Positions 1 through 10,089 of a DNA stretch of 64,000 nucleotides are shown here, one piece after another. Every line of letters begins with the position of its first letter. Position 1 is the first letter of the stretch. Below the pieces are notes generated by a model that ran no database searches, was not told the origin of the DNA, and worked only from the letters and a program-made list of their open reading frames with translations. Source of the DNA: Emydura subglobosa (taxonomy: Eukaryota; Chordata; Testudines; Chelidae); NCBI GenBank assembly GCA_007922225.1, contig ML679946.1:96416759-96480758 (forward strand), given 5' to 3'. The position numbers and the translations under genes were made by a program.

Positions 1-828
1 GCCATCAAACTCAATGTAGTTTTAATTCACTCCATAACAAGTTTATAACAGGCATAACTGGAGATCAAACCCACCTGGGGAAGAGATGGGTCTTTGTAAA
101 GGAAGGAGCACAGGCCAGTGGAATAAGGCTAGGAAGAAGACCCAGGAGATAAGGTAGCTAGGTGTGTCCTCTGTAAGAGAAGCCTGAATTTCGGAGCCAC
201 AGCCAGAGAGTCCTGATCCAGGAGGAAGTTTGGAGGCTGGGGACAGTGAAACCCGAGGCAAAAGGCATGGTGTTCTGTGCCTGGCGGAAGCCTAAGAGGC
301 AGTGACAGTAAAGCCTAAGAGGCACTTGGACTGAAGTTTGAAGTGTGGCAGGGAAAGAATGAAGAAGGCTTTAGTCATGCTCTGGGCACTAGAAAGTGGA
401 GATATCTCGAAGACACAGGCTTGGAGCAAACTCTTGAGGCTGACTCTGACACAAAGGCTGGGACGAGAAGAAGCCCTGGGATGTGTTGCTTGTTATAAAA
501 AGCCTAGGAAGAGGCTAGGGCAAAGGCCTGAGGAAAGGCTAATGGTAGGAAGGAGTCCCAGGAGGCAAAGACAAGGTGTCTGGCACAGCAGATTTTGGTT
601 GCTCATCTTAGGGTCTCTGGACTGGAATCCAGTGTAAGGGGCAGGCCTGGGTCCTCCTACCATCCCTTAGGAAGATGACAGGAAGATCCCTGAACCAAGG
701 GGGTAGAGACAATCAGCGCCTGGAGAGAAGGGTATAAGGACCACTGGGCCCGAAGTTGGGGGACAGAGACCTGACACAAGGTCTTGAAATTATTTGTGGG
801 ATTTTTCTTTTTTGGACTTTGTTTTGCA
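1..828. other. Unassigned sequence left of a CR1 insertion
   Basis: I see no gene here. A 13-base string starting CCTAAGAGG repeats at about 289-301 and 311-323. The text resembles a purine-rich old interspersed repeat. It may continue beyond the CR1 insertion into 1508-1680, but I cannot name a family. Confidence 0.3.
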
Positions 829-1507
829 GAAAAGAACCTGGGGGTTACAGTGGACAAGAAGCTGGATGAGTAAACAGTGTGTGCTTGTTGCCAAGAAGGC
901 TAATAGCATATTGGGCTGCATTAGTAGGAGCATTGCCAGCAAATCAAGGGAAGTGATTATTTCCCTCTATTCGGCATTGGTGAGGCCTCATTTGGAGTAT
1001 TGTGTCCAGTTTTGGGCCCCCCACTATAGGAAGGATGTGGACAAGTTAGAGAGACTCCAGTGGAGGGTAACAAAAATTATTAGGAGGCTGAAGCATATGA
1101 CTTATGAGGAGAGGCTGAGGGAACTAGGCTTGCTTAGTCTGCAGAAGAGAAGAGTGAGGGGAGATTTGATAGCAGCCTTCAACTACCTGAAAGGGGGTTC
1201 TAGGAGGATGGAGCTAGGCAATTTTCAGTGGTGGCAGATGATAGAACAAGGAGCAATGGTCTCAAGTTGCAGTGGGGGAGGTCTAGGTTGGATATTAGGA
1301 AAAACTTTTTCACTAGGAAGTGGTGAAGCACTGGAATGGGTTACCTAGGGAGGTGGTGGAATCTCCATCCTTAGAGGTTTTTAAGGCTCGGCTTGAGAAA
1401 GCCCTGGCTGGAATCATTTAGTTGGGGTTGGTCCTACTTTGAGCAGGGGGTTGAACTAGATGACCTCCTGAGATCCCTTCCAACCCTAATCTTCTATGAT
1501 TCTATGA
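829..1507 (+). mobile_element. CR1 LINE, 3' part (5'-truncated)
   Basis: An open frame here carries the C-terminal part of CR1 ORF2 after the reverse transcriptase core: [35 protein letters not shown] and [10 protein letters not shown]. It is followed by the CR1 3' UTR (GAGCAGGGGGTTG, ACTAGATGACCTCC) and the terminal ATTCTATGA-type octamer repeat at about 1493-1507. Palm motifs and the endonuclease are absent, as expected from 5' truncation during target-primed reverse transcription. The frame breaks near the start, so this copy is dead. Confidence 0.95.
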
Positions 1508-1734
1508 CTTTCTGTTACCCTGGAAGGAGTGAAAATAAAACGTGACTTGGCTGGAGGGCCAAATCACGAGAAGAGGCAGACCACCTCAATACTGGAGTGG
1601 CCATTGGCACAAAACTTTAGAGAGAAAGAGCTGCTGTGTCACACCCACAAGGGGATGGGAACCAGCTGTGAGGCATTTCTGCACTGAGCTACAGAATCTG
1701 TTTTAGAAAACCCTCCAGTCTTGATTTATAGTAA
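1508..1734. other. Unassigned sequence
   Basis: No gene is visible. This is possibly the right half of the old element whose left half lies before 829; an AATAAA string occurs near 1534. Confidence 0.2.
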
Positions 1735-1830
1735 TAATACTCTATCTATCTGGTGGTGCTGTGAGACATAAACATTTGTGAAGTGTTTTGAGATCCTCAG
1801 ATAGAAGGCGCTATCTGGAGTATTTAAGCC
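1735..1830 (+). repeat. MIR/L2-like 3' tail remnant
   Basis: The stretch GTGAAGTGTTTTGAGATCCT followed by AGAAGGCGCTAT matches the common tail of MIR/CORE-SINE and L2-related repeats in amniotes. Only the tail is present. Confidence 0.35.
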
Positions 1831-1986
1831 AACAAAAAATTACTGGTTCTTAGCTCCTCACTATTTACTTTCATGTGGGTTTTGGTTCATTCATTGCACT
1901 TAATTTGATCCATCTGGAATTCAAATACCCAACCGCAACTGGGTGTTCCACTAGTGCAATGTTTTCACTAAACATATATTTACATT

Positions 1987-2635
1987 CTGCCAAATTCCAT
2001 CCTCACTTACACCGGAGTAAATTTAGAGCAACTTCACGGAAGTGAGAGTTATTCTGGATTTGTGCTGGTGTTAGGAAGGAGCAGCATTAAGTTGTAGCCA
2101 GCACTATCACATCACCAGAGCATACAGCTGCTTTTTTCTGATGCTTCAAAGTTTGCTCAGACCTCTGGGATTTTAGTATCACTGCCTTAGTGTTCTGTTA
2201 GCAAAATCCTCAAGCTACTGATCTCCATTTGGGTGTGGTGCAATAGAAATGCAGACAGAAGGCGCTGGGTTCTCATGGCCACTAATCCCAAGGAATGTGA
2301 ACTAGATAAAGAGAAATGTATCTAACAGAGAGTCAATTTTTTTAAAGGAACCACTCTAGCTAGCGCCAAGCACTGCTGTATCACACAATGACATGCATTA
2401 TGAAACAAGTCTGCTTCTATTAGCAGCACAGATGGGCTAACCAGTTTGGAAATGTCTGTGATGCAGTCACAGGGTGTCCCAACTGACAGAATTGTTAAAT
2501 TACATGGAAATCCCCTGCTCCGTCCTTGGTCAGGGGGACTTACCTGGGAAGACACATAATGCATTAATTTAAACATCCATAATACTTCATCTTCCAACAA
2601 AAGTTCCCCAAACATTTCACAAACACCTCCATAAA
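1987..2635. other. Mostly unassigned; weak fold-back at its start
   Basis: The first 90 bases (about 1987-2072) resemble the short fold-back family seen elsewhere in the window: a TTACACCGGAGTAAAT core with loosely complementary flanks. The rest shows no recognisable gene or repeat. Confidence 0.25.
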
Positions 2636-2775
2636 GTGTAGTATAGTATCAGTTTTAAAGATGGGTGAAATGAAGCATCCAGAAATTAAATGACCTTTTC
2701 ATGCTCCAGAATGAATCAGTGGTGGAGTCAGGAATAGAAGCCTACAGTCCCAACTTCCAGCACGGGCTCTGATTT
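2636..2775 (-). repeat. MIR/CORE-SINE remnant
   Basis: On the minus strand the order fits a CORE-SINE: tRNA-like end, core, then a count-of-digits-like tail. Plus-strand landmarks are AAAGATGGGTGAAATGAAG, AATGACCTTTTCATGCTC and GTGGTGGAGTCAGGAATAGA. These correspond to the complement of the MIR core (CCTCATCTGTAAAATG, GTGACCTTGGGCAAG). Confidence 0.55.
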
Positions 2776-2954
2776 CTGAAGACAATGGTTCCCATTAAAA
2801 GAAATAAAATTTTCAAGTGTTTGCATTGATCAGCAGGGTAAGTAATTGTCCCATTTTCAGAGCAAAGAACTTATCTTTGCCATCACAGCTTTTGAACTAT
2901 ATTTTTTTGTTCTTTTGCATCATCCCATCCTCTTTAATTTCCCTTTATCTTTGT

Positions 2955-3200
2955 GATGATCCAATATTAGTATTGATCATTTGTACTGAAGTAGTGCCTA
3001 GAGACCCCCAACTGAAATCAGGGTCTCATTGTGGTAGTTACAGCACTTACATAGAGGCAGGGAGAGTCAAAAGAGCTTTCCCAAGGAGCTAACAGTGTAA
3101 ACAGGCAAGACAGGCAAAGTGGGAGGGGTATGGAGGCACAGAAAGGAGAAGTGATTTGACTGATGTCACACAGCAAGTCAGTGTCAAAGGGTTTCTGAGT
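2955..3200 (-). repeat. MIR-like SINE with L2/CR1-like tail
   Basis: A tail segment (AGTGCCTAGAGACCCCCAAC, TCAGGGTCTCATTGTG) runs into AGGCACAGAAAGGAGAAGTG and TCACACAGCAAGTCAGTG. The same composite recurs at 8640-8900 and partly at 48935-49025, so it is one family. Confidence 0.55.
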
Positions 3201-3224
3201 ACATTTGGATGAATAACTAATTTT

Positions 3225-3499
3225 TCAATTTGCTGGCAGATCTGAAAAAATTGGGGGGAGGGGAATTCAGTTCAGCCCAAACTACAATACTCCGCAATTT
3301 TCAGTGAATCAAAAAAGTCAACAAAAATTTCATTTCAGATTGAACAAAATGTTTAATTTTACCTGAAATGAAATGTTTAATTTCCAGGAATTTTTAACCT
3401 ATTTTAATAAAAGCAAAGGAAGTTACGGGCTAGATTCCCAAAACCACTAGAAGAGAAAAAGGTGGCGCCACTTTGTATAATATACTTGAATAATGATTA
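3225..3499. other. AT-rich unassigned sequence
   Basis: This holds several AAAATTTCATTT-like tracts of the sort found in reptile fold-back elements. I could not find convincing terminal inverted repeats. Confidence 0.2.
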
Positions 3500-3612
3500 A
3501 ACCAGAGAGAGAGGGAGAGAATGACTCTACATCCCAGAAGGACTAGAGCAGGGATTGGAACATGGGTCCCTCAAATCCCAGGGGACCACCCTAACCACCT
3601 CTTCCAGATGTG
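3500..3612 (-). repeat. tRNA-derived SINE remnant
   Basis: On the minus strand an A-box-like AGAGGTGGTTAGGGTGG (complement of about 3588-3603) is followed after some 30 bases by a B-box-like GTTCCAATCC (complement of 3552-3561). That is the spacing of a tRNA-derived pol III promoter. There is no intact cloverleaf, so this is a SINE head and not a tRNA gene. Confidence 0.45.
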
Positions 3613-5438
3613 TGAATGGCATCTAAATTCCCTTGTGAATATAGCCTGATTTTTTTTTGTCCAAAATTATTCTGTGAATTCATGTCAAATTCACCAATAG
3701 TTTGGGTTGACCCTAACTGCGTATTTCAATTAATAAACTATTGGCCTGAAGAATTTTGCCCAGCTCTATTCCTGAGTCCTAGTTCAGTGTCTCTCCACCT
3801 GAATTATGTTGCCCACAAAAAGACTGCTGCTGATACCACAATATTGGTACTCTTGATGCATGTAACATTGGTATGGTAGGTGGGGGAGACTTGATAGAAA
3901 CTTGACATGAATTTCTCATTTTCTTGGAGGGTTGAAGGCAGAGAGCATTTATGCCATTTCCACCTCTGTGCTTAATGTTTTGGTCCATAATCAATGTCCA
4001 AGTTAAATAGTTCATTTGGTTCTTATATTCAAACTGCACAGCAATAATAGTTGAGCAAAGTGCTTGAAACCTGATGGATAAGGAAATAATACATCAATTA
4101 TCTCCAATATAATCTACCAAATGTTTCTTTAGTGTTTTAGACATGCATGGAGGAACTGAGATCAGGCTATAAACTGAATATATTGTGCCGTGGTGGCAGT
4201 TATGTAGCTGATCAATACATGAGCTGTTATCACAGCGGATCAAGAAGTTAACTAAATCATTTTGTAATAATGAAATGAGGGTATTTTTTAATAAACCCCA
4301 TTGAAAGAAGATTTCTTCACTATTATTAAAAGAAAAATTGTAAAGGAATTAACCCAGTAAATGACCCCTGTAATTTAAGAACACTGAAATAGTCTAAAAC
4401 ATGTTTGTTTCCAAGGCCAATAATCCCTGCATGCGAGGCTCTAGAGGAATTCTTGGCTTGCAGATGAGGAGTGATTGGCACAACTTGAAGGGATGAAGGT
4501 GTAAAGGTGGCTTTAAGTCACTTTTGTGCTCCCCTAATTCAGAGGCCATAAGGGTCATTTTTGGGGCCAGGAGAGTCCGCATGAAGGTACTGGTTTGGAT
4601 CTAGTGTGAATTACAGCACTTTGAAGGTTACTCTAATTTACTATAGTTGTAGAGCAGGCTGAAAAAAAAATTGAAAAATGCTCATATATTTTTCCCCTTT
4701 CTGGGGTCAAAATATCAGATTTTGTAACATCACAAAATTGCCCAGTTGGAATTTCAAATTCCCAAAATGTGATGAGCCAAAAGCATGAAGAGCCTGTTTG
4801 GTAGCTGTAGATTGGTAGACCACACCTCTTTCCCTCAGCCACACGCCCTAACCAGCAGCTGGACATGGCCAAGGAGGGCGTCAATTAGTCCCACCTGTGG
4901 TGAGGGTTTTGTTTGTGAAGAGGACACCCACCCACTAGGAACTCGGACTCCCAAGGTCTTTCTGCTCAGCAACCACATGATAATATTTTGTCACTGCCCA
5001 TCTGGACATGATCCTAAAGGAAAATTTTAGGTAGTGAGTGTCAGTTCCATGAACCATCTCGTCCCAAGCCAGCAATGTATTAAATAATAATCATTTAAAA
5101 GTGCAATCTCAGTATGGCACTATTTGTATCTGCTTAAAACAAACTGGGAAGGTGCTGACATTACAAACACTTTCAAGAAAAGCAGTGTAGAACAATTCCA
5201 GAGAGCCTGCAGCCTGTTTTGAGCCTGACCCAGCAAATGGATGAAGAATACAGAGTGCCCTTGGCAGGGAAATTCAATTGAGAACAAGCATCTGTCACTG
5301 ACTTGACACTGTGGCTGAAGGGTGCCGCTCGAATGTGGGAAGTGTGCAGACAAAGGTCCCATCACAGGCGCCCAGTATGCAATACTGCAGTTTCTGTAAA
5401 AGGCCATCACTGGTTTAAGCCCATTATCTCTGACACAC
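3613..5438. other. No gene recognised
   Basis: Unique-looking sequence. The only notable item is a 39-base stretch at 4498-4536 containing AAGGTGGCTTTAAG, which recurs near 28911 and 61171. Open frames are short and random-looking. Confidence 0.4.
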
Positions 5439-6640
5439 AATCATAGAAGATTAAGGGTGGAAGGGAGCTAAGGAGGTCATCTAGTCCAACCCCCTGCTCA
5501 AAGCAGGACCAACCCCAATTACATCATCCAAGCCAGGGTTTTGTCAAGCTGCACCTTAAAACCTCTAAGGCTGGAGATTCCATCAGCTCCCTAGGTAACC
5601 CTTTCCAGTGCTTCACCACCCTCCTAATGAAAAAGTTTTTCCTAGTATCCAACCTAGACCTCCCCCACTGCAACTTGAGACCATTGCGCCTAGTTCTCTC
5701 ATCTAGTACCACTGAGAACAGCCCAGCTTCATCCTCCCTGGAACCCCCTTACAGGTAGTTGAAAGGCTGCAGACTAAACAAGTCTAGTTCCCTCAGCCTC
5801 GCCTCATAAGTCATGTGCTCCAGCCCCCTAATCATTTTTGTTGCCCTCCGCTGAGCCCAATGATCTAGCCAGCTTTCTATCCATGTTATAGTCCATTCAT
5901 CCAACCCATACTTCTTTAACTTGCTGATAAGAACACTGTGAGAGACCGTATCAAAAGCTTTGTTAAATCAAGGTATATCACGTCCATTACTTTCTCTACA
6001 TGCACAGATCCAGTCATCTCATCATAGAAGGCAATCAGGTAGATCAGGAATGATTTGCCTTTGATGAATCCATGTTGACTGTTCCTTATCACCTTCCTCT
6101 CCTCCAAAGCATTGAGTACTTTTTCCACATCATCTGTCACTAGTTTGCCTCCCCCATTCTGTAAGTGGTCCACACTTTCCCTGACTGTCTTCTTGTTGCT
6201 AACATACCTGTAGAAATCCTTCTTGTTATCCTAGCTGCAACTCCCATTGTGCTTTGACCTTCCTGATTTCACTCCTGCATGCTCAAGCAGTATTTTTATA
6301 CTCCTCCCTCGTCATTTCACCAAGCTTCCACTTCTTGTAAGTTTCCTTTTTGTGTTTCATCTCACCAAAGATTTCTTTGCTAAGCCAAGCTGGTCACCTG
6401 CCATATTTGCTATTCTTTTTGCACATCAGGATGGTTTGTTCCTGCGCCCTCAATCAGGTTTCTTTAAAATACAGACAGCTGTCTTGGACTCTTTCCCCCC
6501 TCATATTAGCCTACAAGGGGATCCTGTCCATCAGCTCCCTGAGAGAGTCGAAGTCTACTTTTCTGAAGTCCAGGGTCCATATTCTGTTGTTCTCCTTTCT
6601 TCCTTTTGTCAGGATCTTGAACTTTATGTAAGTGAAGTAT
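5439..6640 (-). mobile_element. CR1 LINE, internally rearranged
   Basis: The CR1 3' terminus (complement of ATCATAGAAGATTAAGGG) opens the copy at its low-coordinate end, followed by the C-terminal ORF2 region with WNSLP-like text. Near 5857 the sequence jumps to an upstream part of the reverse transcriptase. The 85-residue frame at 5916-6173 holds SQHGFIKGKS and VIYLDLTK, the start of RT motif A. The part between motif A and the C terminus, including the catalytic YADD-type box, is deleted. From 6174 to 6640 lies further CR1 linker-type sequence. Frames are broken throughout. Confidence 0.9.
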
Positions 6641-7314
6641 TTCGTGCTAGGAGTTTAGGGCATTTCCCTGGGCTCATGCTTACTGAGTTCATAGAGGGTT
6701 TGTTTGCAAAGTATAATTTGGCAGGCTTTCTTAACCAACTAGGCCTCGGCCCTGAAAGGAGTGCCACTGGGCAGACACTCTTGCAGAATCAGGGCCTTAA
6801 GTTATCAGCGGGAGAGGGCTATAAAGCTGCTAATGTCATACGCAATGTGCTGTATGTAGCTGTGCAATTCACCAGTGGCTCAACTGCGACTTCATCACAA
6901 GCCCTGTGTAAGGGGCAGCATGACTCAGTGCTGCGCCAGGGCAGACCAGGAACCATTCTGTGACTCCTCTGGTCACAGTCGTGTCACTGGTTTCCCCCTT
7001 AGTAGCCTCAGTAGCATGTTCAGACTCCTGTGCTACACCTTGTAACTTAAAAATTTCAATGCTGTCTTTTTAAAAAAGGTTGAGATGTAAAATTAAGGTC
7101 CTGGCCACCTTCTAGTCAGTAAGGGTCACATTCTCCCTCTCCCCACAGTTATGAAGGGTCCCCTTGCAGTGGAGCAGTTCTACAGCATAGAGATAGGGGC
7201 AAACTGAATCTGGGGAGCTGAACAGGGCACGAGGTACTCCCTGGCTGGAGTTGGGGATAGGACCAGTGTGAGCGGAGGTGGGGCACTGCCGAAAGATCCA
7301 CCACTTGGAGAACT
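6641..7314. other. No gene recognised
   Basis: Unassigned sequence between a CR1 copy and an LTR-like unit. A plus-strand open frame crosses 6247-6963, but its first half is antisense CR1. Confidence 0.3.
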
Positions 7315-7561
7315 ATGTAGAATATAAAAATAATAGTTAATGGGTTTTGTGCTTTAAGATAGAATAGTAAAGTATATAGCTTGGGAAAAGGGCTGGAAGG
7401 ACCTGATAAGGGCTGTCCGGGTGCTAGCACAGCACAAATAGAGAGCAGGCATAAAAACAAAGGCTGACCAGAGATGACTACACCCGGCTAAGTAACACTT
7501 GAAAGTGCCTACAAGTCAGGATGACTCAGCAGAAATGCTCACTGATTGGTTAAACTGACCA

Positions 7562-7641
7562 CAAAAGTGACACAGGTCACTGATTGGTTACATACCGATA
7601 GCAAAAGTGACACAGGTCACTGGTTGGTTACATACTGATTA
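7562..7641 (+). repeat. Two tandem 40-bp units with CCAAT-type boxes
   Basis: Units 7562-7601 and 7602-7641 share CAAAAGTGACACAGGTCACT followed by GATTGGTTAC or GGTTGGTTAC; a partial third unit lies just upstream (ACTGATTGGTTAAACTG). ATTGG is the inverse CCAAT box. The placement just before a TATA-like box suggests a U3 enhancer duplication. Confidence 0.7.
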
Positions 7642-7670
7642 AGCTGATCAGTTTGGTGATCAGCCTGAGG

Positions 7671-7680
7671 GTATTTAAAC
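7671..7680 (+). promoter_or_regulatory. TATA-like box of LTR-like unit
   Basis: GTATTTAAAC lies about 30 bp downstream of the second CCAAT-type unit. Its role is inferred from position only. Confidence 0.35.
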
Positions 7681-7867
7681 CCCCAAAAGTCAGTGGCATT
7701 TTGGACTGCAGCCTGCTGGGATCCTCGGTAGCTGGACTGAGCTCTTCTATGAACCAGCAGCATCCAAGGGATGGCTAACACTTATCAGAGTCAACTCGGC
7801 TCAAGGGGCTTAAGGAGAGAAGCGTTTTTGGTAATGTATGAAAGCACACTTGCTTTAAGATAACAAA

Positions 7868-8215
7868 CGAACATCTGTCTGTTTATCTGTCTGTGAAGAG
7901 TAACTAGGATTTTACAAGCGACCATCTGTCTGTAAGCACGAGGTAGTAAGTAATAGAATTGTGTACTATAAGAGAGAGTTTGCAAGCTACCATCTGTCTG
8001 TAAACACAGTTTACAAATGACCATCTGTCTGTAAANNNNNNNNNNACCATCTGTCTGTAAACACAGTTTACAAATGACCATCTGTCTGTAAACATGAGGC
8101 AGTAAGTAGTGAAATTGTACAAATGACCATCTGTCTGTATAAGGTAACAAGCAGTTTACAAACGACCATCTGTCTGTAAACATAGTTTACAAGCGACCAT
8201 CTGTCTGTAAGCATA
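7868..8215. repeat. Composite minisatellite, CATCTGTCTG motif
   Basis: CATCTGTCTG begins at 7872, 7923, 7991, 8022, 8048, 8079, 8128, 8167 and 8198. Spacing is 31 bp where undisturbed (7991-8022, 8048-8079, 8167-8198). Longer units carry an inserted GTAAGTARTRAAATTGT-like block, giving a two-type array. The array contains the 10-N assembly gap, so its true copy number is unknown. Confidence 0.9.
8036..8045. other. Assembly gap (10 N)
   Basis: Ten consecutive Ns interrupt the tandem array. The 26-base spacing across the gap breaks the 31-bp periodicity, so the gap length is not real. Confidence 1.
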
Positions 8216-8344
8216 AGGAAATAAGTAATAGAATTGTGCACCATAAGAAATGAATACATGCACGGTAGAGTACTAGGCCTTTGTATCTTTTTCTGATTTT
8301 GTGTTTGTATTAGTTATGTCTATGTACTTTGTTCTTTATTAATG

Positions 8345-8356
8345 AATAAATAAATG
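8345..8356 (+). promoter_or_regulatory. Poly(A) signals of LTR-like unit
   Basis: Overlapping AATAAA hexamers are followed within 40 bp by T/G-rich sequence (TTGTTCGCATTCTTGTTCGG), as in an R/U5 boundary. Confidence 0.4.
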
Positions 8357-8639
8357 AGCCATATTTCTTCGATTGAAACCTTGTTCGCATTCTTGTTCGG
8401 TCACCCCCGACCCTCGGTTGAGGCAACTCCTCTGCTCCCGGAGACCCATGATCCTAAAGCTAAGGCCTTTCAGGCTGCTCTGAGTTCACGAAGTACTATG
8501 TCAGCCAGTAGGGTTTGGGTTCCAGGTTCTAGTTCTGGCCCGTCTCTAATAGTTGTATATGTGACATGGCTCTTTGAATATGTTGTGTTTATATAAACTG
8601 ATATGAGGAGCCTCATTCTGCCCACAGAGGTGGATGTCT

Positions 8640-8900
8640 GATAGTGATTAATTATTTTTATTATTGTAACACCTAGAGGCCCCAACCAAGATCAGTGTCC
8701 CATTGGGGTAGGCACATAGTAAGAGACAGTACCTGTCCCAAAACACTTTCAATCAAATAGACAAGACAGAAAAGGGCAGGAGGGGGCAGATAGGTGATGT
8801 GACTTGCCAAAGGTTGCCCATTGGGCCTATGGCAGTGCTGCAAATAAATCCAGGTAATTTGACTCCCAGTCCAGTGCCTTATTCAGTAGACAATGCTGCC
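8640..8900 (-). repeat. MIR-like SINE with L2/CR1-like tail
   Basis: Same composite as at 2955-3200: ACACCTAGAGGCCCCAACCA and TCAGTGTCCCATTGGGGTAG, then GTGATGTGACTTGCCAAAGG. Confidence 0.55.
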
Positions 8901-10089
8901 TCTTCAAATGATTCCTGCGTGACTCTAATAGAAGTTATATACACGAATTCAAGGGCAGAATTTATCCCCACTGCATGTCTATAAAATGATTCATAGTCTT
9001 GTGCCTCTGAAAGTCACTTTTATAAATAAAATGTATTATTATTAGCAGTAAACAAATCTTCAAAATTTACTGCTCATTTTATTTCACACTTCACTCGAAG
9101 GCAACAAAGTAATCCACTTTTTTAATATTTCTAAACAAAAGCCACAGGCATGTCATATTTACGACTAATTACAATGCACTTTATTATGCAGCCCTGATTG
9201 GACGGGTGGAAATTTTGAAGTCTAAAGTGTCAAGTGAGAATTGCTTCATGAAGTAAACAAATGTGTTTCCAGGAATGTATCTATAACTAAAATTTACTGG
9301 GAAAAGCAATTAAAGATCTGTCAACGGAACCCTTCCCATTCCTTGGTTAGGTGCACCCAGCGTACACTGAGTGGCCCAGTGCATCCCCATTACATGTATC
9401 CCATGGAGCACATCTTCCAGTGAATATCCCTCACCCACATAGAGGGAAGGAATGTTGTCTGTGTGGCACCATCTCCCCAACCCTCTGGGACCCCACTGAT
9501 GCTTTCTATATGGGAGAGAGCATGGTCTGGTCCAGTATGTGCAAGTGTGCATTCAGCCTTTAATTCCTTTACCTTTGCAGATTCCGCTGTTTCACTTGGC
9601 AGGATGCTCTACAAGCCACGGATCCTCCGATTAGTAATGCATTATTTACTGTGCTTTTGTGACACATGATTTTGCTTCAGACAAGCAAACAGAGAATGGC
9701 TTGTTCCTACAGGGTTTCCTTATTCAATCCCATATCGTTTTATTAGTAGTAATCTGCTGGTTGCTAGAACTATACAATTCTCTCTGCAAAATAGACAGAG
9801 ATCCTGATGTACCCCGGTGGGAATAATTAGACCCCTGAATCTTATTAAGCAGTATAAGTAAAACAATAGGATGCTGTGTTTTAAATTGAGACTTTTTCTG
9901 GAAGAGTTTCAATACTTTTCAGTAACCCACATTCTAAGAAGCTTAACCCGCCCCCCAACCCTTGTAATGTCTTACATTTGACTTCATGTCTCACACCTAT
10001 ACTTCAGAAAGTGTTGTACAAACTATATAGTAGGCCAGACCCTACTCATCTTACTGGTGTACTAATTTTGATGGACTATAGGGGCCCAA
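8901..10089. other. No gene recognised
   Basis: No repeat with clear ends and no convincing open frame. Confidence 0.3.

Larger units (their letters stand above)
7315..8420 (+). mobile_element. LTR-like unit (solo LTR candidate)
   Basis: The order is that of a retroviral-type promoter unit: a possible TG start near 7315, a tandem pair of 40-bp units with CCAAT-type boxes (7562-7641), a TATA-like GTATTTAAAC at 7671-7680, and AATAAATAAATG at 8345-8356 followed by a T/G-rich stretch. Between TATA and poly(A) signal is a minisatellite. I find no gag, pol or env frame and no clear target duplication. The boundaries, especially the right one, are uncertain. Confidence 0.45.

Noticed and set aside
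794..1348. 184-codon frame with reverse-transcriptase-like text taken as a host gene
   Set aside because: It is the C-terminal end of CR1 ORF2 followed by the CR1 3' UTR.
829..1507. Target-site duplication around the CR1 (GACTTTGT / GACTTTCTGT)
   Set aside because: Short, imperfect and easily due to chance; CR1 insertions often lack clear duplications.
3500..3612. tRNA gene on the minus strand
   Set aside because: A- and B-box-like strings exist but no cloverleaf or acceptor stem can be formed; it is a SINE head.
3225..3780. Complete fold-back transposon around the tRNA-like SINE
   Set aside because: Only a 12-base inverted match (CAGCCCAAACTA-like) could be found between the two sides.
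6247..6963. 238-codon plus-strand open frame
   Set aside because: The first part is antisense CR1, and the rest has no recognisable domain.
7791..8183. Minus-strand frame with repeated TDRWS motif, possible repeat protein
   Set aside because: The repeat unit is 31 bp, not a multiple of three, and the frame crosses the N gap; it is a by-product of the minisatellite.
7868..8215. CRISPR-like array of short repeats with spacers
   Set aside because: Spacers are themselves near-identical, there are no cas genes, and the surroundings are vertebrate; it is a minisatellite.
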